The notes: generated by a model not told the origin, from the sequence alone. Shown: positions 35,926 to 45,277, numbered from the stretch's first letter. The stretch is 64,000 bases of DNA from Methylobacterium haplocladii (GCF_007992175.1 NZ_BJZT01000029.1:1-64000), one strand, 5' to 3'. Numbers and translations: made by a program.

Positions 35926-36120
35926 ATGCGTCACGAACTCCAGATCGGCGGCGTCCTGCTCTCGCCCTTCGTCGCCTACGCGATTGGTGCGCTCGCGATC
36001 CTGATCCTGCTCAGGATCGTCTTCCGGAAAATCCGGTTCAGCCGCTATGTCGCGAATGCGCCGCTCGCCGAGGCCGGAATCTATGTCTGCGTCCTCGCAC
36101 TCCTGATCGTTTTCTTTTGA
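35926..36120 (+). CDS. DUF1656 small membrane protein (AaeX-like)
   Basis: A 64-residue protein with two membrane helices (about residues 12-33 and 46-63) and the family opening HELQIGGVLLSPFVAYAI. DUF1656 proteins such as AaeX are almost always encoded between a FUSC exporter and its HlyD-type adaptor, as here. The start is the ATG at 35926, six bases after the FUSC stop. Its precise role in the pump is not known. Confidence 0.9.
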   Translation: MRHELQIGGVLLSPFVAYAIGALAILILLRIVFRKIRFSRYVANAPLAEAGIYVCVLALLIVFF

Positions 36121-36151
36121 GGGCCCCACCGGGGACCACGGATATTGCCCG

Positions 36152-37201
36152 ATGGCCGACGAGGACGATCCCAGGACAGCAGATGCCGCGCGCCGGGCGG
36201 CGCCCGACGATCCGCCCAAGATCGAGGCCGAGCGTCCTGCCCCGGCACGGCGCGGCCGGGCGGCGAAGCTAGCGCGCCTCGCCGCCACCGGCGTGATCCT
36301 GGCCGCCGCCGCGGTCGCTGCCTTCGTGGTCTGGCAGTTCTACGTCACCGCGCCCTGGACGCGTGACGGCCGGGTCCGCGTACAGGTCGCCAACATCGCG
36401 CCGCAGGTGTCGGGCGCGATCGTCGAGGTCAAGGTCGTCGACAACCAGCCGGTCAGGAAGGGCGACGTGCTCTACGTGATCGACCCGTTCGACTTTCAGG
36501 TCGCGATCGACTCGGCCGAGGCCGAGATGAAGAACCGCGAGGCCGACCTGCAGGTGAAGAACGCGCAGTCCGCCCGGCGGCAGGAGCTGACCACGGTCTC
36601 GACCTCGATCGAGGAGAAGCAGCAATTCGCCGGCACGGCGAAGATCGCCCAGGCGGCCCTCGACACGGCGAAGTCGCAGCTCTCGCAGGCGCAGGTCAAT
36701 TTGAAGCGCACGACGGTGCGCTCGCCCGTCAACGGACGCGTCACCAACCTGCTGATGCGCGTCGGCGACTATGCCACGACCGGCACGCCCAACGTCCGCG
36801 TCATCGACACCGACAGCTTCTGGATCGACGGCTATTTCGAGGAGACGAAGATGCCGCATATCCGCGTCGGCGCCCCCGCCGAGATGGCGCTGATGGGCTA
36901 CGGCGCTTCGCTGCGCGGCACGGTGGAGAGCGTCACGCTCGGCATCTCGACGGCGAACGCGACCCCGAGCACGCAGGGGCTGCCCGACGTCGACCCGGTC
37001 TATACCTGGGTGCGCCTGGCGCAGCGCGTGCCGGTCCGCATCCGCATCGACCACGTGCCGCCGGAGGTGACCCTGGTGGCCGGCATGACCGCCACCGTCG
37101 TCGTCGGCGAAGGCACCGCGGCGGCACCCGCCTGGTTCATGGACCTGCGCCGTAGGATCGTCGGCGAGCCCGCTTCCGCCGCCGCCGACGGTAAACCGTG
37201 A
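36152..37201 (+). CDS. HlyD-family periplasmic adaptor (AaeA-like)
   Basis: A 349-residue membrane-fusion protein. A polar N-terminal tail (about residues 1-40) precedes one membrane helix (about 43-66). The lipoyl half-motifs follow as VRVQVANIAPQVSGAIVEVK and VRSPVNGRVTNLLMRVGDY, flanking a coiled-coil hairpin (about residues 115-185). The beta barrel includes FWIDGYFEETKMPHIRVG. It should link the FUSC exporter to an outer-membrane channel; no TolC-type gene is in the window. It is the last gene of the four-gene group. Confidence 0.92.
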   Translation: MADEDDPRTADAARRAAPDDPPKIEAERPAPARRGRAAKLARLAATGVILAAAAVAAFVVWQFYVTAPWTRDGRVRVQVANIAPQVSGAIVEVKVVDNQPVRKGDVLYVIDPFDFQVAIDSAEAEMKNREADLQVKNAQSARRQELTTVSTSIEEKQQFAGTAKIAQAALDTAKSQLSQAQVNLKRTTVRSPVNGRVTNLLMRVGDYATTGTPNVRVIDTDSFWIDGYFEETKMPHIRVGAPAEMALMGYGASLRGTVESVTLGISTANATPSTQGLPDVDPVYTWVRLAQRVPVRIRIDHVPPEVTLVAGMTATVVVGEGTAAAPAWFMDLRRRIVGEPASAAADGKP

Positions 37202-37420
37202 GCCGATGAGCGGGCGGCTTCCGGACATCCTCTCGCCTTCTGGTGAGGTGCTGTCATCGAAAGCGGTGGCCCCCGGCAGGCCTCGTCAACCTTACGAACG
37301 GTTAGCTGGGCACAAAGCTTTTGCCGCAGCCGATTCGAAACCCGTTTCGCGCTAGCCTCTTGCCGTGTTCCGACCGCCGCGCGCGACGTTGCGCCGGTGG
37401 GCGATCGATGAGGCCGGAGC

Positions 37421-38758
37421 GTGGCGTCGGCGGTTCAGTTCTTTTCGCGGGTCCGTGCGACCGCTGAGCGCCCGACGAGCGTCGCGGCACGCGGCGACGT
37501 GCCCGACGTTCTGCGCATCGCGCTCGTCGGGGCGTGCATCCTGGCATTCTGGAATCACACGCCGCTCGCAGATCTCAGCGACCGCGACATCCTCGAGACC
37601 TCCACCGCCGGAAGCTGGACGACGCAGGTCCTGTTCCTCGGCCTCGGCCTCGCCATGGCGGCGGCGCTGCGCCGGCTCGGTATCGAGAAGCTGCGCCCGC
37701 TCCTGACCTGGCCGCTGATCGCCCTGGCCGGCTGGATGGCGCTGACGTTGCTCACCTCCGTCGAGCCGCTGCTCTCGATCCGCCGCATCGTGCTCTTCGC
37801 CATCGTGACCATGCTGGCGACCGGCATCCCGGTGGTGATGCGCTCCGTGCGACAGTTCGCGCTGACGCTCGCCATCGCCGCGCTGATCATCCTCGTCTCC
37901 TCCTACCTCGCCGTAGCCTTCCTGCCCCAGCTCGCAATCCACTCGGCCGATTTCGATCTGATCAACGAGCCTGAGCACGAGGGGCTCTGGCGCGGGATCT
38001 TCGCGCACAAGAACGAGGCCGGCGGCGCCATGGCGCTGATGATCCTCACCGGCCTGTTCGTCGCTTCGGCGCTGAGCCGGTTCTGGGGCATCACCATCGT
38101 GCTGCTCGCCGCCGTGTTCCTCGCGGCGACGAACTCGAAATCGGTGACGGCGCTGCTGCCCTTCATCATCCTGGCGCCGAGCCTGTGCGGCCTCGTGCGC
38201 AGCCGCTGGCTCCGCGCGGGGATCCTGGTCGGGCCGGTGGCGCTGGTCTCGCTCCTCTCCCTCGGTTCCGTGTTCTTCCCGCCGATCCGGGACGGGTTGA
38301 GCGGCATCCTGCCGGACACGTCCTTCACCGGCCGCACCGAGATCTGGGAATTCGCCGCCGGCCACATCGCCGAACGGCCGATCTTCGGCTGGGGCTTCGG
38401 CGCCTTCTGGGGCACCGAGCGGACCCGGTTCGGCACCTCGGACGCCTTCAGCTGGGTCACCAAGACCAGCCAGGCGCACAACACCTATCTCGACATCTGC
38501 CTGATCATGGGGCTCCCGGGCCTCGTGATGACGCTGGCCGCCTTTGTGCTCGCGCCCCTGCGCGATCTCCAGCGCATCGCGCCGGCCGGGCGGATCGATC
38601 CGGCCACGCTGTATTTCCTGCGGCTCTGGTTGCTGGCCTTGGCCGGCGGCTCGTTCGAGACCGTGCTCTACACCCCGAACGCCGCGATCTGCTGCATGTT
38701 CATGCTCGCCGTGTTCGGATTGCGGCTGCGCGCGTCCTACCGGACCGTGCAGGGCTGA
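37421..38758 (+). CDS. O-antigen ligase / polymerase-like (Wzy/WaaL) membrane protein
   Basis: A 445-residue protein with about ten to twelve membrane helices. The large periplasmic loop near residues 285-350 has the O-antigen ligase family pattern: SFTGRTEIWEFAAGHI, ERPIFGWGFGAFW and SQAHNTYLDICLIMGLPGL, with the conserved Arg and His. It most resembles ExoQ-type polysaccharide polymerases. The start is a GTG with GAGGCCGGAG upstream. An acyltransferase and a GH10 xylanase gene follow closely in the same direction, so the three may act on one surface polysaccharide. Confidence 0.85.
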   Translation: MASAVQFFSRVRATAERPTSVAARGDVPDVLRIALVGACILAFWNHTPLADLSDRDILETSTAGSWTTQVLFLGLGLAMAAALRRLGIEKLRPLLTWPLIALAGWMALTLLTSVEPLLSIRRIVLFAIVTMLATGIPVVMRSVRQFALTLAIAALIILVSSYLAVAFLPQLAIHSADFDLINEPEHEGLWRGIFAHKNEAGGAMALMILTGLFVASALSRFWGITIVLLAAVFLAATNSKSVTALLPFIILAPSLCGLVRSRWLRAGILVGPVALVSLLSLGSVFFPPIRDGLSGILPDTSFTGRTEIWEFAAGHIAERPIFGWGFGAFWGTERTRFGTSDAFSWVTKTSQAHNTYLDICLIMGLPGLVMTLAAFVLAPLRDLQRIAPAGRIDPATLYFLRLWLLALAGGSFETVLYTPNAAICCMFMLAVFGLRLRASYRTVQG

Positions 38759-38771
38759 TCCTCACCGGGAC

Positions 38772-40058
38772 ATGATGATGGGCCTCGCGAGACCTCTCGA
38801 TACGGCGGCACCGGCGCCGGCCACGCCCGCGTCCGAGGCGCGTGCGCATCCGCCGACCACGCCGCTGCCCGTCCTGACGGCGTTGCGCTTCTTCGCGGCG
38901 TTCTACGTGCTGGTCTTCCACTACGACCGCTTCTTCTTCCCCGATGCGACGCGGAACACCGTGATCCTGCTCGGCCATACCGGCGTGACGTTCTTCTTCA
39001 TCCTTTCGGGCTTCATCCTCGCCTACACCTACCACGCGGTCGATCTGGGAGACCGGTTGGCGCGCAGGCGCTACCTGTGGGCGCGCTTCGCCCGGGTCTA
39101 TCCCGCCTTCCTGCTCTCGCTGGCGATCAGCCTGCCGTGGTTCGCCGCCTGGGTGCTCAAGACCGCGCCGCCGCTGAAATGGGCCATGGCCTCGGGGGCG
39201 GTGCTCGCGCCCCTCGGCCTCCATGCCTGGGTCCCGGGCGCCGCCTGCTCGTTGAACTGCGCGAGCTGGTCGATCTCGGTCGAGGTTTTCTTCTACCTGC
39301 TGTTTCCGTTGCTGCTGCCGCTGGTCCTCCGCAGACCCACGGAGTACGCGCTGGCGGCCTTAGGCCTCTGGGCGGTGTTCGGCGCCTTCTGCACCATGCT
39401 CTGGAACCGGTACGCGCCGGGCGTCTCGCTGATCGAGCCGGAGCCGGCCGGCACCGTTGCGGTGCTGCTCGCGCAGGGTATCAAGTACAATCCGCTGCTG
39501 CGCCTGCCCGAATTCATCGCCGGCCTCGTGCTGTTCGCGGGCTGGCAATGGATGCGGAGGCCTGCATCCGCGAATGGCGTCCCGCCCCGCGGTCGCGCCG
39601 GTCCGTTCCTGGCCGCCGCCGCTCTGGCGGCGCTCGTACTCGTCCTGATCGAACCCTACGTGCCGGCGCCGCTGATGCATAACGGCCTGACCGTGCTGGC
39701 CTGGGCTCCCCTCGTTCTGGCAGGCGCGGATCTGCGCGGCGGTTTTCTCGCCAGCGCTCCGCTGGTGTTCCTCGGAAGGATCTCCTTCGCCCTCTATCTC
39801 CTGCACATGCCGGCCTATGCCGTCGTGAACACCGTCGACCGCGCCCTGCATGGCGCGATCTCGGGCGTCTCGCCTTGGCTGGCGGCCGGAGCGGCGACCC
39901 TTCTGGCACTCGTCGCGGCGAGCCTCGTCCACCTCCTCGTCGAGGAGCCGGCCCGACGCCTGCTGCTGCGCGCGACGTTCGCACCGAGGCTGCCAGCGCT
40001 GTTCTCCCGATCCGCCACGCCCGGTATCCGGCCGTCCGCGAGTCCGGGCCGGCGATGA
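38772..40058 (+). CDS. Acyltransferase 3 (OafA/YrhL-like) membrane protein
   Basis: A 428-residue integral membrane acyltransferase with ten or so helices. The family signatures are LPVLTALRFFAAFYVLVFHYDRFFF (helix 1, with the catalytic-type His), GHTGVTFFFILSGFILAYTY, and the RRYLWARFARVYPAFLL loop. Such enzymes add O-acetyl groups to polysaccharides or lipid-linked sugars. It starts 13 bases after the ligase-like gene. Its TGA overlaps the ATG of the xylanase gene, so the two are coupled. Confidence 0.9.
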   Translation: MMMGLARPLDTAAPAPATPASEARAHPPTTPLPVLTALRFFAAFYVLVFHYDRFFFPDATRNTVILLGHTGVTFFFILSGFILAYTYHAVDLGDRLARRRYLWARFARVYPAFLLSLAISLPWFAAWVLKTAPPLKWAMASGAVLAPLGLHAWVPGAACSLNCASWSISVEVFFYLLFPLLLPLVLRRPTEYALAALGLWAVFGAFCTMLWNRYAPGVSLIEPEPAGTVAVLLAQGIKYNPLLRLPEFIAGLVLFAGWQWMRRPASANGVPPRGRAGPFLAAAALAALVLVLIEPYVPAPLMHNGLTVLAWAPLVLAGADLRGGFLASAPLVFLGRISFALYLLHMPAYAVVNTVDRALHGAISGVSPWLAAGAATLLALVAASLVHLLVEEPARRLLLRATFAPRLPALFSRSATPGIRPSASPGRR

Positions 40059-41218
40059 CGGTGCGCGGCCCGAACCGCCGCGCGGTTCTCGCCGGCGGAG
40101 CGCTCGCATTCACCGGTGCCGCCACGGCTGCACCCTCCCCGCTCGGCTCCCCGTCTTGGGCGGGCGACGGGCTCCACGCCGCCGCCGCGGCCAAGGGGCT
40201 CGCCTACGGCACGGCGGTGCCGATCACGCGCTTCCGGCAGGATCCGCGCTGGCGCGAGCTCGCCGCCCGCGAATGCGGAATTCTGGTGTGCGAGAACGCG
40301 ATGAAGTTCGTCGCCGTCGCGCCGAACCCGGCCACGCTCGACTTCGCGGCCGCCGACGAGACGCTCCGCTTCGCGCGCGGCAACGGCCAACGCATGCGGG
40401 GGCATTGCCTCGTCTGGCACGAGGGTCTGCCGCCCTGGGCGCTGGCCGCGCTCGCGAGTGGCAATCCCGCGCGGGCCGAGCTGACGATGCGGCAATGGAT
40501 CGAAGCCGTGGTCCGGCGCTACCAGGGGTCTATCGCGGTCTGGGACGTGCTCAACGAGATCGTCTCGCCCGCCGACGGCCGTCCCGACGGCCTGCGCGCG
40601 ACGCCCTGGCTGAAGGCCATCGGCCCCGGCTACGTCGACCTCGCCTTCCGCATCATGAAAGACGCCGATCCCGGCGCCGCTGCGCTCTGGAACGAGAACG
40701 ATTGCGAGCATCGGGCGGATTGGATCGACGAACGCCGCACCGCGATCCTGAAGACGCTGGAGGGGCTGCTGCGACGTGGCGTGCCGATCGACCGCTTCGG
40801 CATCCAGGCACACCTCTTCACCACCCTGCCTTTCGCGGAGGCGGGTTTTCGGCGTTTCCTGCGCGAGATCGCCGAGATGGGGCTCGCGATCGAGATCACC
40901 GAGTTCGATGTCGACGACCGCGCCTTCCCTGCCGATATCGCGGCGCGCGACAGGGGCGTGGCCGACCTTGCGCGGCGCTTCCTCGACACGGCACTGGACG
41001 AGGCGGCCGTGCTCAACGTGGTGAGCTGGGACCTCTACGATCCCGATACCTGGCTGAACGCCTCGCCGGCCCGCAAGCGGCCGGACGGCCTGCCGCAGCG
41101 GGCCCTGCCCTTCGATGCGGGGTATCGGCGCAAGCCCCTCTGGCGGGCGATGCATGAGGCCTTCCGCGACGCGCCCGATCACCGGGCGGCGCGCGCGCGG
41201 CTCAGAGCCAAGGTCTGA
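40055..41218 (+). CDS. GH10 endo-1,4-beta-xylanase, secreted
   Basis: A 387-residue glycoside hydrolase family 10 enzyme. A twin-arginine-like signal (NRRAVLAGGALAFTGAATA, about residues 7-25) directs export. The catalytic barrel has the acid/base Glu168 in WDVLNEI and the nucleophile Glu283 in ITEFDVDD, with the conserved HCLVWHE near residue 117 and NENDCEH near 213. GH10 enzymes cut beta-1,4-xylan. Its ATG overlaps the stop of the acyltransferase gene, so it is probably made together with a polysaccharide polymerase and acylase. A role on self-made polysaccharide or on plant xylan are both possible. Confidence 0.92.
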   Translation: MTVRGPNRRAVLAGGALAFTGAATAAPSPLGSPSWAGDGLHAAAAAKGLAYGTAVPITRFRQDPRWRELAARECGILVCENAMKFVAVAPNPATLDFAAADETLRFARGNGQRMRGHCLVWHEGLPPWALAALASGNPARAELTMRQWIEAVVRRYQGSIAVWDVLNEIVSPADGRPDGLRATPWLKAIGPGYVDLAFRIMKDADPGAAALWNENDCEHRADWIDERRTAILKTLEGLLRRGVPIDRFGIQAHLFTTLPFAEAGFRRFLREIAEMGLAIEITEFDVDDRAFPADIAARDRGVADLARRFLDTALDEAAVLNVVSWDLYDPDTWLNASPARKRPDGLPQRALPFDAGYRRKPLWRAMHEAFRDAPDHRAARARLRAKV

Positions 41219-41228
41219 CCGGCGTGCC

Positions 41229-41525
41229 TCAGCGCCGCGGGAAGCGGCTCGGGGGCTCGTTGTAGAGCGGGGTCTCGGTGGTTCGCGGCAGGTACGCCTG
41301 GATCAGATCCACCGGCGGCCCGAATTGCGGCCCGCGCCGGCGCGGCGAGTGATAGCGCGGATCGCGGTAGCGGATCTCCGGCGGCAACGTCCGTGCGAAG
41401 GCGTGGCGGTGATCATCGCGGCTCTGTGCGAAGCCGGGGCCGCGCTCGCCATGGCCTTCCGCCCGAGCGGCCCCGGCGATGGCGAGGCTGGCCAGGATTG
41501 CGGCGACGGCGGGCTTCAGCGGCAT
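41229..41525 (-). CDS. Small secreted hypothetical protein
   Basis: A 98-residue protein with a signal peptide (about residues 1-22, ending ARAEG). The mature chain is Arg/His/Pro/Tyr-rich (for example YRDPRYHSPRRRG), with little predicted secondary structure. The ATG at 41525 has AGGACCG upstream. No family is recognised. It converges with the xylanase gene, with only ten bases between stops, and is downstream of the outer-membrane protein gene on its own strand. Confidence 0.6.
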   Translation of the reverse strand: MPLKPAVAAILASLAIAGAARAEGHGERGPGFAQSRDDHRHAFARTLPPEIRYRDPRYHSPRRRGPQFGPPVDLIQAYLPRTTETPLYNEPPSRFPRR

Positions 41526-41560
41526 GGGTTCGGTCCTGAGATCGGGGGCTGCCAGCGGGC

Positions 41561-42466
41561 TCAGAACTTGTAGGCGGCACCGCCGCGGACGGTGTTGATA
41601 TTGATCTTGTGCCCGTCGAAGTCGTTTAGCAGCACGTACTGGTATTCGCCGCGCAGCAGGATGTTCGAGGTGATTGCGTATTCGAGGCCCGCACCGAGGG
41701 TGAAGCCGCCCACGACCTTGGTCTTGCGCGAGCCGTAGCTGTTCGCGGGGGCTGGTACACCTGCGCCCGGGTTTGTCGGGTCGAATGAGCTGTAACCGTA
41801 CCGGCCGACATAGGCCGACTGAGAATTTGTGACGTTCGACTGGTAGGTGGTCCTGTCGTAGGCGTAGGCCTGGACGTCGACCGAGTCGCCGATCCGTGCC
41901 CGACCGATGGCGAGACCGCCGGTCACGAAGGGCAGGAAGCTGCCGATCGCATATCCAGCGCGTGCCCGGATGGTGCCCAGATCCTCGATCTTCGTGCGCG
42001 ACGTGCCGGACAGGATCGCCGTGCTCTGGTAGCCGTCCGTCGTCACCTTGGTGCGCCCGATTGCGTCGGCGCTAACGCCTGCGATGTCGAAGCGTGAGTA
42101 ATCGAACTCGATGCCGACGACGGCTTCGTCGAACTGCATATTGTAGCCGGCGAAAACGCCGTAACTGGTTCCGCCCTTTCGCACGTCGTGAGTGCTCAAG
42201 AGACTCGACGCGCTCATATCGCTCTCGATCACGGTGGCGCGCAGAGCATTTGCGACGATCGGCTGGAAGACGTTCTTGAACCCAAACGCGGAGGAGCTGT
42301 ACCCGCCATGCCCACCGACGTAGCCGCCGCTCCAGTCGATGATCTGCGTCGTCACCGGCTCGTATTCCGGCCCACGCAGATAGTCGTAGTCGAGATCAGC
42401 GGCCTGGGCGGTGGAGAGGCAACCGAGCGTCGTGGCCGCCAGGAAACCGATGGTGAGGGTACGCAT
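41561..42466 (-). CDS. Outer-membrane beta-barrel protein (Omp25/RopB-like)
   Basis: A 301-residue outer-membrane protein. A signal peptide (about residues 1-21) precedes the DxxYLRGPEYEP linker, then IIDWSGGYVGGHGGY, the opening found in alphaproteobacterial Omp25/Omp31-like porin-family proteins. Alternating strands run to the C-terminus, which ends in RGGAAYKF with the terminal Phe needed for barrel insertion. The start ATG at 42466 begins a normal signal peptide; the 63-residue extension upstream reads into a palindromic repeat and is rejected. Its partner barrel gene lies upstream on the same strand. Confidence 0.88.
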   Translation of the reverse strand: MRTLTIGFLAATTLGCLSTAQAADLDYDYLRGPEYEPVTTQIIDWSGGYVGGHGGYSSSAFGFKNVFQPIVANALRATVIESDMSASSLLSTHDVRKGGTSYGVFAGYNMQFDEAVVGIEFDYSRFDIAGVSADAIGRTKVTTDGYQSTAILSGTSRTKIEDLGTIRARAGYAIGSFLPFVTGGLAIGRARIGDSVDVQAYAYDRTTYQSNVTNSQSAYVGRYGYSSFDPTNPGAGVPAPANSYGSRKTKVVGGFTLGAGLEYAITSNILLRGEYQYVLLNDFDGHKININTVRGGAAYKF

Positions 42467-42630
42467 CGCAATCGTCCTTTGGGCAGCAAGACGGATCACC
42501 GTGCCTTGCCCATGAGATTGTCTTACTTGAGTAACCTTAATGGTCTGTTGCGGGATCGGTTTTCGCATTGGCCCGAAACGATGCCGGACTTGCCGAGGCC
42601 GTTTCCGAACGATCGCCTCGGAGCGTTTTC

Positions 42631-42720
42631 CGTCATTGCGAGCGCAGCGAAGCAACCCAGGGCCACACCCGTGAGGTCGGCAAATCGGCCCTCGGTTGCT
42701 TCACTGCGATTGCGATGACG
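42631..42720. repeat. REP-like palindromic intergenic element
   Basis: The left arm begins CGTCATTGCGAGCGCAGCGA and the right arm ends GCGATTGCGATGACG. With GAAGCAACC and GGTTGCTTC further in, the two arms are complementary over more than 20 bases with a few mismatches. Elements beginning TCATTGCGAGCGCAGCGAAG are dispersed in many Hyphomicrobiales genomes. It may form a large cruciform or mRNA hairpin. It is AT-neutral and non-coding. Confidence 0.7.
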
Positions 42721-42787
42721 AAGGTGGGGTCGATATCCCGGTTCCGCTGATATCGTTTCGATCGAATGCCGACGGCATCATGCAAGA

Positions 42788-42816
42788 AAACGGCGCGGAT
42801 CCGATCCACGCCGTTT
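42788..42816 (-). terminator. Terminator of the second barrel gene
   Basis: AAACGGCGCGGATC and GATCCACGCCGTTT are complementary with one mismatch. Read leftward the stem ends in GCCGTTTTCTTG, giving a U-rich tail. It begins 26 bases past the stop of the gene at 42842. Confidence 0.65.
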
Positions 42817-42841
42817 CGATTTTCGACGGAAAGTGCGTCGA

Positions 42842-43705
42842 TCAGTACTTGGTGATGAGCGGGCCGGGCTCGTAGACGGGCGGCAGCGGGGCGGCGACGC
42901 CGCCGCCGAGGAGGTAGCGCAGGCCGATCTTGACGTCGTGCGAGGTGATCTCGCTGACCTTGTAGCTCGCGAAGGAGCAGGTCGGGTCGTTGACGCAGGT
43001 CACCGGGGCGGTCTTGGCGCTGCCCATGTTGAGGTAGCGGTAGCCGACGTCGACCTTGAAGTTCGGGGTCACGTCGTAGGTGATGCCGGCCTGGGCCGCC
43101 CAGGCGAGGCTGGTGGTGTTCTTGGTCGGCGCCGTGCCGAAGCCGCCCGCCGCAAATCCGGCGCCCTGGTCGGTGTAGCCGCTGATCTGGTTGAACGCCG
43201 CGCCGACGCCGCCGCCGATATACGGCGTGAGGCACCACCACGTGCCGAGATCGATGTAGCCGTTCGCCATGGTGACGATCGACCGGAACTTGCCGGAATT
43301 GACATCGATGCCGGTGCCGCCGTTGAGCGGGAAGCGCTCCGTGTAGTGGATGTTTCCACCACCGCGGTATTCGCCGGTGATGTCGCCGCGCAGGAAGCTG
43401 TTGAACTGGTAGCCGAAGCCGGCGCCGGCGAAGAACTGGTCGTCCATGCGCTGATCGGTGATCCGATAACCGGCCGGGAGGGCGGCACCGGTGACGCCGA
43501 GCGTCGTCGTGACCTTCTCGTACTGAGCAGCGCCGACGCCGACATCGCCGCGCAGGTACCAGCCGCCACCGACATCGATGGGCGGCGGAGGGGGCGGAGG
43601 CGGGGGCGGCGGAAGCAGGTCCGCAGCATGTGCGAGGCAGGGCGCTCCGACGCTCGCCAGGAGCGTGAGGGAGCGCGCCAAGGCGATAAGCTTGGAGCGG
43701 CCCAT
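42842..43705 (-). CDS. Outer-membrane porin-family protein with polyproline linker
   Basis: A 287-residue outer-membrane barrel protein. A signal peptide (about residues 1-27) is followed by eleven consecutive prolines (about residues 32-42) and then GGGWYLRGDVGVG, the first barrel strand. The strands continue through EYRGGGNIHYTERF, GGGVGAAFNQ and KVDVGYRYLNMG. Two cysteines near residue 248 to 254 (VTCVNDPTCSF) may form a loop disulphide. It belongs to the Omp25-like family, like the gene at 41561. The polyproline run needs EF-P for smooth translation. Confidence 0.85.
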   Translation of the reverse strand: MGRSKLIALARSLTLLASVGAPCLAHAADLLPPPPPPPPPPPIDVGGGWYLRGDVGVGAAQYEKVTTTLGVTGAALPAGYRITDQRMDDQFFAGAGFGYQFNSFLRGDITGEYRGGGNIHYTERFPLNGGTGIDVNSGKFRSIVTMANGYIDLGTWWCLTPYIGGGVGAAFNQISGYTDQGAGFAAGGFGTAPTKNTTSLAWAAQAGITYDVTPNFKVDVGYRYLNMGSAKTAPVTCVNDPTCSFASYKVSEITSHDVKIGLRYLLGGGVAAPLPPVYEPGPLITKY

Positions 43706-43933
43706 GGGATTTCCTTCACTCTTCGATATGTGCCGGAAACCGCGAAGGGCCGGCGAGGAGAACGAAGGCCATGATGCTGGGGGAAGGTTAAATCGCGCTT
43801 AACGTAAAAAATTAGCCTTGCCAAAGTGTTGATGTTTCGAGGATGCGACTTTCATCAAGTCATCGCCGACGTTGCACCGAAACGTCGGCGAGCGTGTGCA
43901 AAGGTCGCCGGCGAAGTTCGGGTCCGGCCCGCG

Positions 43934-45277
43934 TCAGGCGGCGGCGCGGGTGACCGCGTCGACCACCTCGTCCACGACCTCGTTGACGAGGGCGCGGTCG
44001 TCGCCCTCGGCCATCACGCGGATCACCGGCTCGGTGCCGGAGGGGCGGATGACGAGTCGGCCGGAATTGCCGAGTCGCGCCTCGGCGTGGGCGATGGCGG
44101 TGACGACCGAGTCCGCGCGCAGCGGCTCGCCGGAGCGGTAGCGCACGTTCTTCAGGATCTGCGGCAGCGGGTCGAAGCAGTGGCAGACCTCGCTCACAGG
44201 CCGCTCCTGGCGCTTGATCACGCTCAACAGTTGCAGCGCTGCGACGAGGCCGTCGCCGGTCGTGGCATAGTCCGACATGATGATGTGGCCGGATTGCTCG
44301 CCGCCGAGGTTGTAGCCGTGCTCGCGCATGTGCTCGAGCACGTAGCGATCGCCCACGGCGGTGCGCGCGAGGTTGAGCCCCAGGCCGCCGAGGAACCGCT
44401 CCAGGCCGAGATTGGACATGATGGTCGCCACCAGCCCCGGCTGCGTCAGCCGCTCATCTTCCTTCCAGGAGCGCGCGACGACGGCCATGAGCTGGTCGCC
44501 GTCGACCTTCTGGCCCTTCTCGTCGACGATGAGCACCCGGTCGGCGTCGCCGTCGAGGGCGATGCCGACATCGGCGCGCAGCTCTCGCACCTTGTTGATG
44601 AGAGCGTTCGGCGCCGTCGAGCCGACGTCGTCGTTGATGTTGAAGCCGTCGGGCTCGACGCCGATGGCGATGACCTCGGCGCCGAGCTCCCAAAGGGTCT
44701 CCGGCGCGACGCGATAGGCGGCGCCGTTGGCGCAGTCGACGACGACGCGCAGGCCCTCCAGCGTCACGTGGCGCGGCAGGGTGCGCTTGGCGAACTCGAT
44801 GTAGCGGGCATGCACGCTCTCGATGCGCTTGGCGCGGCCGAGATCCCGGGCGCCGGCGAGATGCTTCGTCATCGCCCCGTCGATCAGCGCCTCGATCTCG
44901 TGCTCGACCTCGTCGGAGAGCTTGAAGCCGTCCGGGCCGAACAGCTTGATGCCGTTATCCTCGAACGGGTTGTGCGAGGCCGAAATCATCACGCCGAGAT
45001 CGGCGCGCATGGAGCGGGTCAACATGGCGACGGCCGGCGTCGGCATCGGCCCGAGCAGCATCACGTCCATGCCGACCGAGGTGAAGCCGGCAACCAGCGC
45101 CGTCTCGATCATGTAGCCCGACAGGCGCGTGTCCTTGCCGATGACGACGCGGTGGCGATGGTCGCCGCGCATGAACGCCAAGCCGGCCGCCTGCCCGACC
45201 TTCAGCGCCAGTTCCGGCGTGATGACGACGTTGGCCCGTCCGCGGACGCCGTCCGTGCCGAAATACTTTCGCGACAT
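43934..45277 (-). CDS. glmM: Phosphoglucosamine mutase
   Basis: A 447-residue alpha-D-phosphohexomutase that converts glucosamine-6-phosphate to glucosamine-1-phosphate for peptidoglycan and lipopolysaccharide. The opening [14 protein letters not shown], the active-site loop [13 protein letters not shown] with phospho-Ser101, the metal-binding ALDGDADR near residue 240, the sugar-binding GGEQSGHI near residue 325 and the phosphate-binding [12 protein letters not shown] near the end are all present. The start ATG at 45277 gives the standard family length. ftsH lies upstream on the same strand, a conserved neighbour. Confidence 0.97.
   Translation of the reverse strand: MSRKYFGTDGVRGRANVVITPELALKVGQAAGLAFMRGDHRHRVVIGKDTRLSGYMIETALVAGFTSVGMDVMLLGPMPTPAVAMLTRSMRADLGVMISASHNPFEDNGIKLFGPDGFKLSDEVEHEIEALIDGAMTKHLAGARDLGRAKRIESVHARYIEFAKRTLPRHVTLEGLRVVVDCANGAAYRVAPETLWELGAEVIAIGVEPDGFNINDDVGSTAPNALINKVRELRADVGIALDGDADRVLIVDEKGQKVDGDQLMAVVARSWKEDERLTQPGLVATIMSNLGLERFLGGLGLNLARTAVGDRYVLEHMREHGYNLGGEQSGHIIMSDYATTGDGLVAALQLLSVIKRQERPVSEVCHCFDPLPQILKNVRYRSGEPLRADSVVTAIAHAEARLGNSGRLVIRPSGTEPVIRVMAEGDDRALVNEVVDEVVDAVTRAAA

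Larger units (their letters stand above)
42467..42841. other. 375-base intergenic region with a palindromic repeat and a terminator
   Basis: It holds the promoter of the barrel gene ending at 42466, a 90-base palindromic element (42631-42720) and the terminator of the second barrel gene (42788-42816). No gene is supported within it. Confidence 0.6.
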
